Virus record (IMG/VR): IMGVR_UViG_3300006324_000015
Span: 1 to 22,217 of that record
DNA length: 22,217 bases
From: a virus
Direction: 5' to 3' (one strand)
In this document: positions 16,357-22,217 of the stretch, piece by piece
How the letters are laid out: each line of letters opens with the position of its first letter
Numbering within the stretch: the stretch's first letter is position 1
Notes under the pieces: generated by a model
Told to the model about the DNA's origin: nothing
What the model saw: only the letters and a program-made list of their open reading frames with translations
Databases searched by the model: none
Program-made: the position numbers and the translations under genes

Positions 16357-17952
16357 TTAATCTGCCTTTGTTGACTCTTTCTTAAAAGGATCTGCTGTTG
16401 GTACAAATGTTAACGGATTAACTGCCGTTACTATATTATCTCTATCTGTTAATACAATTTTAAATGCTAAAGGATTTAAATTTTCATGATGATTCCAAGG
16501 TTCGTGCATCGGTGCTCTTTGTGATAATATTCCTAACGCATTATTTGTTGGAGTGCCAGGCAAAATATGTTTATTAAGAGCTGAAACAATTTGAGAGGCT
16601 GATGCCGCTGGGCCATTCATATGAATTTGTGGAGCAGTTTCTATATGATTACCTCCCGACTTAATATGTGATTGTCCACCTGATGTAATTTTAGTTTCAC
16701 CATTTGTTTTATACTCAGTATTACCTATTGTAGTAACCCATTGATTGCCGCCGAACAAACATTTAAAATCATTAAGTGTTTCTATTTGAATATTCCCTTT
16801 ACGTAATTTAGGTTCCCCATCTAATACACTATAACTTCCACTTGCTTTTAAATCTATATTAGCTCCCGCTTCAATAGTAATATTTCTATCTGCTGTAAAA
16901 TTAAGATCATTTTGAGTATGCAAACTCATACTATCTTTTGCATAAACATCTATTTTTCCATCCGATGTTAATTCAATCCATGCTGATCCTTTTGAGTTAG
17001 CAATATATATTAAATCTTCTGTATTATGTAATAGAAGTTGGTGACCAGTTCTAGTCCGTATCCTAACTAATTCATTATGTGGTAGTTCACGTGATCCATT
17101 TTTTTCGTTAAGAGAAACATTGGCATATTCTGGTGGGCCTTCACCTGCTGATGTTTTTCTTAAAATTTTATCATTACCATCATCCATTACAAATGTTGTT
17201 CCACCTAGTCTACTTCGATATACATGAGCTGGTGAATCTGAAACTCCAACATATCCTTTTGGCGCTCCGATAGTTTTATCAACTGGTCCTGGTGTACTAA
17301 TACCAAATACTGAACTAGGAAGTTCGCGTCTAGCACTAGCCGTTGATGTGCCTCTAAACTCATCTATAAACTCTTTTGTAACTAGTCCTTGTTCTAATAA
17401 TGTATTAAGAAGTCTTAGTTGAAAAGGTTTTAAAAATTTAGTTGGATCGTGAACTGTTCCTTTTTCAAGTTGTTTATTATATTCAACTACAGGAATTTTT
17501 TTACCTTTAAAATCTGAAGGCGTACCAGCAGTTGTTATTGATGTGGCGGCATGACCTGGAACAGAAAAATTTTGAAACGTGTCCCAAATACAGCCTAACC
17601 AATAACATTGATTAGGATTACTCTCAGCAAAAATTACTAATACGTTTGTTCCTGCGTCGGGTGGAACCATCCACATACCATAACTTTGTTGACTCTGCCT
17701 ATAATCATCATTTTTTCCTGTTGACCAAACGGGTGTTTGCCCAGCAAAAGGTGATAGATATCTTGCATGAAATGTTTGTCCTGCTTTTCCTGGTTCATTA
17801 CCTGAAGTTGTTGTCTTTAATAATTCAACTTGAAGGCTTCCCATAAATTCAGGATCTTGGTGACTAACAACTTTAGCTAGGAACGGACCAGGATCTTTAA
17901 GTGCTGGTTCGTCTGCTTGAATTAGATTTAAAAATGATTGTTTTAATCCCAT
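16357..17952 (-). CDS. gp5: gp5-like central spike protein without a visible lysozyme domain
   Basis: This is the central spike that punctures the cell envelope. Residues about 23-125 look like the OB-fold of gp5/VgrG proteins (GTNVLVIFAE, CYWLGCIWD). Residues about 300-450 hold short alternating strands (RTGHQLLLHNTED, then SAWIELTSDGKIDVYAKDSM and ITIEAGANIDLKASG) that suit the triple-stranded beta-helix needle. The C-terminal part has HIETAPQIHMNG (436-447) and HEPWNHHENLNP (483-494), histidine-rich motifs I associate with gp5 homologues of marine T4-like phages. T4 gp5 carries a lysozyme domain between these parts. Here residues 140-290 show no lysozyme-like sequence, so peptidoglycan cleavage, if any, must come from another protein. 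Length is 531 aa against 575 in T4. It lies 18 bases after the hub gene and one base before gp25. Confidence 0.8.
   Translation of the reverse strand: MGLKQSFLNLIQADEPALKDPGPFLAKVVSHQDPEFMGSLQVELLKTTTSGNEPGKAGQTFHARYLSPFAGQTPVWSTGKNDDYRQSQQSYGMWMVPPDAGTNVLVIFAESNPNQCYWLGCIWDTFQNFSVPGHAATSITTAGTPSDFKGKKIPVVEYNKQLEKGTVHDPTKFLKPFQLRLLNTLLEQGLVTKEFIDEFRGTSTASARRELPSSVFGISTPGPVDKTIGAPKGYVGVSDSPAHVYRSRLGGTTFVMDDGNDKILRKTSAGEGPPEYANVSLNEKNGSRELPHNELVRIRTRTGHQLLLHNTEDLIYIANSKGSAWIELTSDGKIDVYAKDSMSLHTQNDLNFTADRNITIEAGANIDLKASGSYSVLDGEPKLRKGNIQIETLNDFKCLFGGNQWVTTIGNTEYKTNGETKITSGGQSHIKSGGNHIETAPQIHMNGPAASASQIVSALNKHILPGTPTNNALGILSQRAPMHEPWNHHENLNPLAFKIVLTDRDNIVTAVNPLTFVPTADPFKKESTKAD
16365..16369 (-). 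promoter_or_regulatory. Ribosome binding site deciding the gp25 start
   Basis: AAAGG on the minus strand, nine bases before the ATG at 16355 and inside the last codons of gp5. It supports the shorter gp25 and translational coupling to gp5. Confidence 0.6.
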
Positions 17953-17970
17953 AATTAATTTCTCTTTTTA

Positions 17971-20736
17971 TTAAAATTCAAAATCAAAATTGTCATCATT
18001 GCCGCCTCCAAAATGGTTGCCTTTGTGTGTATTTAAATGATGTGTATAACTTCCTGACGTGTTAGTTTTTGTCAGGATTTCCTTGGTTGGTAATTGTGGG
18101 AAAGCATTAGCATCGCCTTGTTGGTTAGGTAATCTGATTAATTTTAATTCTTGTTGAAATTTTCCTTGGTTAAATTGCGACACTACTTCTTTTACCCAAT
18201 AAAGTCCGCTAAAGTGTGCTAATTTTGTTCCTTCGTCAGCTGTACCATTAGAATATAGCGGAAATGCCATTGTACCATCTTGATTATAATCAAACGGTGT
18301 TCTAAAATGCAGATCAATATAAACCTTTTTATCTTGATACGTCATTTGCCCTCGCTCATCAATCATCTTTGAAAAAGCACCTTTACTATTATAATTCCCC
18401 ATTCCACTATCAGAAATAAAATAAGGATCACCCCAAATTGTTAAAGAAGCATGAATTAAATCTACTGGATGATTAACTGTGGCATCATGAAATTGTCTTG
18501 CAATTTCATCAGCTTCTCCTGATGCTATTCCCCGCATTCCACCTGAATAATTTACTAAAGCCTTAACTCCTGATTTTTTCCATATCTTCTCTTTAGGTAG
18601 TTCTTGTTTACCAGCAACCTGCCCTTGGGCTAGTCGAATTGCGTCTAATTCAAAGAGAGTTGCATGAGAACCTTCATTATTAAGATCTGCTGTATTTCCA
18701 CCTTTGTCTGGTGTTACACGAGTTAAAAATCTATATTCAAATTTAATATCAAAGTCTATAACATCTTTATTTTTACCTGTATAAAGATAATTGTATTCTT
18801 TAACAGTTGTATCTCTTATCTTCGTAACACCTTTTGCAACGTCAGTAGGTGATACCCACGATGCGGCAGGCTCGTAGTATGGCACAACTCTAAAAACATA
18901 TAACCTTGGAAATCTACCTTTCTTTATTTCTATTTCATATACTGGTACATTAAAAACTTGGTGTTCAATTTTAAACCATTCTCTTTCACCTCTGTCATTT
19001 ACTTTTTTATCCTTTAATCCCCTACCATACGAGCTACACATAACTAGTTCTTCAATAATCTTATTGATCTTGGTTCCTTCTTTAAAAGTAATATCATTGG
19101 TACCTTTAGGAATAAATGCTGAACTTGTTTCATAAACGTCTTTATCTGAGTTGTATGTAAAACCATCTGTTGGATTCCCTGGCTGGCCTTTTTGTAGCAC
19201 GGTAAAAATTATTGATGAACTACCAATCGCATTAGTATTTGCTGGTTGAGCCGCCTTATCTTTGAGAGTCTCGCTTTGATTACCTCTTCTTATTGATACT
19301 CCTAAAATCTTTTTAGTCCAAGTCTCATAATCAAAGGTATTTAATGATATAGCTTTTTTAAGTGCGGCTATATTTGTACCGCTACTAGGATCAAGGTTGT
19401 ACTTTTTTCTTGCTTCTGTAAGTGATCTATGAACACCTTCTTGAGTGGCTGTTGTTTCCACATTATCATTAACTACATTCGATGCACTTGCTCGGTCCTT
19501 TGGAAATAAAACTACATATTCATCAGCGTATGCTAATTCATCTTTTGACTCACGTTTTAACAATGTAGTATTAAGTTGAGCTGTTAAACTAGTTGATGAT
19601 GTTTGCAAAAGCTCATTTAGTGTACCACCTTTAACTGTAATATCTGTTGGTATTTTTTGAACTTCATCTGTTAGCATTGAATCATTATAAGAAATCCCTT
19701 GCATATTATATTCTGAACCACTTTGCGTAACTTTAAAATCTGCATTAGATAGCATAATAGGTAAATATCTTTTGTCTTGACCCTCCATTGAAGATAATCG
19801 TTTTACGTTACCTTTGTCGTCATAACCTACCCAATCTATCATTATAAGCATCGGAGCACCAATATAATTTGCATGGCCGGCTTGGAGGCTGGCAATGTGT
19901 AATGTTTCTAAAAATTGTCCCATACTATATGGTTCGATAATTTTAAAAGAAAACTTATTAAGTGATGCAGTTCGTACTTTTGGATTAGGTGAAATTACAG
20001 CATCAATTTCTAAATCTTCCATAAAGTATTCTACTCTTCCTCCACTATCTTGTCGTTCAAATGCAGTTAAGGCTTTTCTGTCCCCAAGTGTTCGTGTACC
20101 ACCACCAGATTTAAGTATCATCACCTGAGGTCCTTTATTTTTAAGATAAGTATTATCTGGATCAGCTAATTCTTCATTTGATAATACCCCCATCGAAAGT
20201 TGATAATTTACACTAGTGAAAACTTCTAATGGATTTTTAACATAGCGATTCTTTTTTGTCTTCTTCGCTGTTACTTTACTTTTGTCATCTGCTTTTGGTA
20301 TTTTTGTTTCTATTTCTTCTCCCTCATCAAAATCGTTTCGATTAAGGAAAAACGGTATAGAGTTGTTACGAGTAAGATTGCTTATACCATCAGAAAGTTC
20401 AGCTACGAGACCACTGTTAAGCAATTCTTTGCCAAAAGTTTCTGCCGCTGGGAGCGCCTCTAGTTTTACAGCTTTAAGTATATCTTTACCCTGACCTTCG
20501 AGTTGACCAAGTAAATTTGTGACTTCAGGAGAACCTTTAAAATCCGCAACCATCTGCATAGCACCCGATTGAAGACCATCAAGCTGACCTTCGAGTTCTG
20601 GAAGATTTGCTTGAACTTTAGCTGTTAGGTTCTCGGCTTGTTCTCGAACCTGAGCTCCAGTATCAAGTAATTTCTTCTTTTCTCCATCTGATAGATTAAA
20701 TGGCGTTTTACTTAATATGTTTGATAAGTTAAACAT
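17971..20736 (-). CDS. Large baseplate hub protein (gp27/gpD-like), 921 aa
   Basis: This is probably the hub that carries the gp5 spike, judging by its place directly before gp5 and its C-terminal region. Residues about 760-780 (SLTIWGDPYFISDSGMGNY) and 840-869 (FSGLYWVKEVVSQFNQGKFQ, then LKLIRLP) have the shape of the last hub domain in gp27 and gpD proteins, in which a final strand pair reads 'G.Y.V..V.....G.F...L...R'. Residues about 230-310 (KFSFKIIEPYSMGQFLETLH, APMLIMIDWVGYD) resemble the first hub domain of large marine myovirus hubs. The first ~125 residues are helical and rich in A, E, K, L and Q, perhaps a coiled coil. At 921 aa it is more than twice T4 gp27 (391). The C-terminus is rich in H, N and G and ends FDFEF. 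The start has AGGA six bases upstream and lies three bases after the gp53 stop. Confidence 0.6.
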   Translation of the reverse strand: MFNLSNILSKTPFNLSDGEKKKLLDTGAQVREQAENLTAKVQANLPELEGQLDGLQSGAMQMVADFKGSPEVTNLLGQLEGQGKDILKAVKLEALPAAETFGKELLNSGLVAELSDGISNLTRNNSIPFFLNRNDFDEGEEIETKIPKADDKSKVTAKKTKKNRYVKNPLEVFTSVNYQLSMGVLSNEELADPDNTYLKNKGPQVMILKSGGGTRTLGDRKALTAFERQDSGGRVEYFMEDLEIDAVISPNPKVRTASLNKFSFKIIEPYSMGQFLETLHIASLQAGHANYIGAPMLIMIDWVGYDDKGNVKRLSSMEGQDKRYLPIMLSNADFKVTQSGSEYNMQGISYNDSMLTDEVQKIPTDITVKGGTLNELLQTSSTSLTAQLNTTLLKRESKDELAYADEYVVLFPKDRASASNVVNDNVETTATQEGVHRSLTEARKKYNLDPSSGTNIAALKKAISLNTFDYETWTKKILGVSIRRGNQSETLKDKAAQPANTNAIGSSSIIFTVLQKGQPGNPTDGFTYNSDKDVYETSSAFIPKGTNDITFKEGTKINKIIEELVMCSSYGRGLKDKKVNDRGEREWFKIEHQVFNVPVYEIEIKKGRFPRLYVFRVVPYYEPAASWVSPTDVAKGVTKIRDTTVKEYNYLYTGKNKDVIDFDIKFEYRFLTRVTPDKGGNTADLNNEGSHATLFELDAIRLAQGQVAGKQELPKEKIWKKSGVKALVNYSGGMRGIASGEADEIARQFHDATVNHPVDLIHASLTIWGDPYFISDSGMGNYNSKGAFSKMIDERGQMTYQDKKVYIDLHFRTPFDYNQDGTMAFPLYSNGTADEGTKLAHFSGLYWVKEVVSQFNQGKFQQELKLIRLPNQQGDANAFPQLPTKEILTKTNTSGSYTHHLNTHKGNHFGGGNDDNFDFEF

Positions 20737-20739
20737 CTA

Positions 20740-21039
20740 TTATCCTAGTAATTCTTTTATATCGGCGGCTCTTGGTAAAAGGATTTCTACTCCTACTTCA
20801 AAATCGTAAATAGGATCTTCAAGAATATCCATATTACGTTGAATAAAAACCCACCAAAGTTTTGGGGTTCCATATATGTCGTTTGCAAGAAGGTCTGGTC
20901 TATGATTATACGGGGGTGTAATTACAAATGGTGGATCATCCGCACTCGCTGGAACTGGTCTAATTCTAAAATGTCCAAGACGTTCTCCATCTGCTGAATA
21001 ATTTGTAGTATGCCAAGGACTTGATGCTCTGTATGCCAT
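20740..21039 (-). CDS. gp53: Baseplate wedge protein gp53-like
   Basis: A 99-aa wedge subunit. In T4, gp53 holds neighbouring wedges together around the hub. Residues 47-63 (RPDLLANDIYGTPKLWW) line up with RPEELANAIYGNPQLYW of T4 gp53, recalled from knowledge of that protein. The region through YDFEVGVEILLP has the look of a LysM-type fold. It is half the length of T4 gp53 (196 aa), lacking most of the C-terminal part. The ATG overlaps the preceding stop (TAATG) and has GGAGG nine bases upstream at 21049-21053, the strongest ribosome site in the operon. High expression is plausible. Confidence 0.85.
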   Translation of the reverse strand: MAYRASSPWHTTNYSADGERLGHFRIRPVPASADDPPFVITPPYNHRPDLLANDIYGTPKLWWVFIQRNMDILEDPIYDFEVGVEILLPRAADIKELLG

Positions 21040-22019
21040 TAAATAAATCCTCCACCTTTGTTACTAATATATTCACCTTTAACAAATTTTTCAAGACTAA
21101 ATCCTTCAAGTGCCCGTCTGCTGTAAATCGGTTGACAAGTAACTGAAAATAAACTCTGTGTTGGTGCCCAACCATGCAGTGATGCCTTTGTAGAGCCTTG
21201 TTGATAAAAATGATTACTATAAGATTCAGGTCCTGCACCTACCCATGGCCGATGTTTTTTATCGGCTTTTTTAGCATCTGAATCTGTAACAATTTCTGTG
21301 CAAATATAATCAACAGAATCAGGCATATCAATTGTAAATGTAGTTACAACTACTGGGACTCTATTAAACACATAATCTCCATATCCGTCAAGATAAACAA
21401 TCGGTGGTGGAGCACCTAGCTGTTCTCCTTCACCACCATAATACATTTTTGTAATACTTCTTAAATAATGAAGTGCCGCTACCCAATATTGTGCCTCGTG
21501 TCCATTTTGTACAAAAAAATCACCAGTAATAACTAACTGGTCCACTTGTGAGTTTGCATATACTTGGAACGGATAATTACTATGTGTAGGTTGTAATGCA
21601 TTATAACTTGCACTATGTGATATTAATACAGCTGGTGTGAAAGGAAAAACTAACCCGCCTGTCGCATGAAGAGGATACAATATTTTCGAATCACTAGAAA
21701 AAGGTTCTGTGCTAGGAAGACTTAATTTAACCCGCCAATCTTGTTCAACTCCGGCAGGAAATTTTGCCGCGGTTATCACGTTTATTACATCATTTATTGC
21801 GTCTACCGGAACACCTCCTGTCGCCAATCGTAATGATTGCATTAACTTGCTAGGGTCTTGTATCTTTTCTAGAAGCCCTTTAGCGGCGTTAACGCCCTTG
21901 TTAAGTATGCCATCAGGTCCCAAAAACGAACCGGCATTAGAAGCGGCCGCTGATGCGGAACCAAGTAGGTTACTTGCTGTATTGCTAACCTGGCGTTGTA
22001 GATCCGATGTATTAATCAT
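21039..22019 (-). CDS. Baseplate tail-tube cap-like protein (gp48-like)
   Basis: First gene of the leftward operon, 326 aa. The core VDQLVITGDFFVQNGHEAQY, then WVAALHYLRSITKMYYGGEG, and the end (SLFSVTCQPIYSRRALEGFS) resemble the tail-tube-cap family of T4 gp48. In T4, gp48 and gp54 sit on the hub and start tube growth. The order of an aromatic helix followed by P.VYLDGYGDYVFNRVPVVVT fits gp48 homologues of marine T4-like phages as I remember them. gp54 is the main alternative. The N-terminal 60 residues are rich in small residues and probably helical. I chose the ATG at 22019, not 22064. It has AGAGGA seven bases upstream, while the longer form would add MYLIKSTKYLKEDNQ across the divergent promoter. 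Confidence 0.6.
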   Translation of the reverse strand: MINTSDLQRQVSNTASNLLGSASAAASNAGSFLGPDGILNKGVNAAKGLLEKIQDPSKLMQSLRLATGGVPVDAINDVINVITAAKFPAGVEQDWRVKLSLPSTEPFSSDSKILYPLHATGGLVFPFTPAVLISHSASYNALQPTHSNYPFQVYANSQVDQLVITGDFFVQNGHEAQYWVAALHYLRSITKMYYGGEGEQLGAPPPIVYLDGYGDYVFNRVPVVVTTFTIDMPDSVDYICTEIVTDSDAKKADKKHRPWVGAGPESYSNHFYQQGSTKASLHGWAPTQSLFSVTCQPIYSRRALEGFSLEKFVKGEYISNKGGGFI

Positions 22020-22026
22020 TTGGTTA

Positions 22027-22032
22027 TCCTCT
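22027..22032 (-). promoter_or_regulatory. Ribosome binding site deciding the start of the gp48-like gene
   Basis: AGAGGA on the minus strand, seven bases before the ATG at 22019. No comparable site precedes the alternative ATG at 22064. Confidence 0.65.
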
Positions 22033-22038
22033 TTCAAG

Positions 22039-22046
22039 TATTTAGT
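22039..22046 (-). promoter_or_regulatory. Weak candidate late promoter for the baseplate operon
   Basis: ACTAAATA followed by CTTGA on the minus strand agrees with the T4 late octamer TATAAATA at six of eight positions. It would give a leader of about 14 bases with AGAGGA just inside it, the same geometry as before gp6. Some promoter must lie in this 78-base gap if the operon starts here. The match is loose and its edge overlaps the rightward -35 box. Confidence 0.3.
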
Positions 22047-22074
22047 TGACTTTATTAAGTACATAGTTTATAAT
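22046..22074 (+). promoter_or_regulatory. Sigma70-type promoter, rightward
   Basis: TTGACT at 22046-22051, a spacer of exactly 17 bases, and TATAAT at 22069-22074, which is close to the bacterial consensus. Transcription would start near 22081, about 17 bases before the ATG at 22098. A promoter this strong, read by unmodified host polymerase, is what T4-like phages use for early genes. It points away from the late operon. Confidence 0.8.
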
Positions 22075-22097
22075 AAGCTATTACCATGGAGAAATTA

Positions 22098-22217
22098 ATG
22101 AGAAAAGTAAACTATTTGAATAACAGAGATCTACTAGCAGAGATCCACAAATCAAAAAACACATTTAGCAGTTTCACAGATGAGGGGTACGATCAATTTG
22201 ATATAATTTTACCGAGC
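22098..22217 (+). CDS. Hypothetical early protein, N-terminal 40 residues (cut by window end)
   Basis: This frame opens rightward behind the sigma70-type promoter and runs off the window. It reads MRKVNYLNNRDLLAEIHKSK, then NTFSSFTDEGYDQFDIILPS. GGAG at 22088-22091 lies six bases before the ATG at 22098. An in-frame ATG at 22086 would fall almost at the RNA start and lacks a ribosome site, so the later start is preferred. The sequence gives me the impression of a small conserved phage protein of T4-like marine phages, but I cannot name a function. Its base use is AT-rich like the operon, so it belongs to the same genome. Confidence 0.75.
   Translation, partial: MRKVNYLNNRDLLAEIHKSKNTFSSFTDEGYDQFDIILPS

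Noticed and set aside
16356-16406. Longer gp25 starting at 16406
   Set aside because: It would add 17 residues (MYQQQILLRKSQQRQIN) from within gp5; the ATG at 16355 has the better ribosome site and spacing.
22020-22064. Longer gp48-like protein starting at 22064
   Set aside because: It lacks a ribosome site and would run across the divergent promoter; the ATG at 22019 has AGAGGA at good distance.
21709-22098. Rightward frame of 129 residues opposite the gp48-like gene
   Set aside because: It is the reverse reading of a well-supported gene, with no ribosome site or protein-like features.
1-22217. Defence system, CRISPR array, tRNA or insertion sequence
   Set aside because: I looked on both strands and found no direct repeats with spacers, cloverleaf, transposase or nuclease motifs. 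The window is almost wholly structural phage genes.

Overview
This window is the baseplate module of a tailed phage with a contractile tail, of the T4-like myovirus type. The likely source is an AT-rich marine or metagenomic phage; lines sampled by eye run near 30-35% GC. The type call rests on T4-family signatures in the proteins: a gp53 motif close to the T4 one, the gp25 fold motifs, the gp6 baseplate-J region, and a gp5-like OB-fold plus beta-stranded spike. A T4-type late promoter also precedes the gp6 gene. The host cannot be read from the sequence. Base composition and gene style would fit SAR11 or cyanobacterial T4-like phages, but that is inference.

Layout, reading the minus strand from right to left: tail-tube-cap-like protein (gp48-like, 22019-21039), gp53-like wedge protein (21039-20740), large hub protein (20736-17971), gp5-like spike without a recognisable lysozyme domain (17952-16357), gp25 (16355-15903), an enlarged gp6 (15852-12394), and a giant protein of about 4,070 residues (12394-179). 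The genes are packed with TAATG overlaps or gaps of 1-50 bases, so they look like one late operon with translational coupling. An extra late promoter lies before gp6. No gap between genes exceeds 80 bases, and I see no tRNA, CRISPR or insertion sequence.

The parts fit one machine. The gp48-like protein joins baseplate to tail tube, the hub and spike form the centre, and gp53, gp25 and gp6 form the wedges. The giant protein occupies the position of T4 gp7 and the genes after it. It carries probable FG-GAP-like propeller blades, carbohydrate-binding-like modules and GSGY-type repeats, so it probably supplies the outer, host-contacting part of the baseplate.

The right end holds a divergent promoter region of 78 bases. 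A near-perfect sigma70 promoter (TTGACT, 17 bases, TATAAT) drives a rightward gene that is cut by the window edge.

The left end is anomalous. The last ~280 bases encode, in a different minus-strand frame, the N-terminal ATPase region of a terminase large subunit that is not T4-like. These bases are near 46% GC by hand count. The giant gene runs out of frame into this segment and ends after about 30 meaningless residues. This is most simply a chimeric join, by assembly or by recombination, so the true C-terminus of the giant protein is probably missing.
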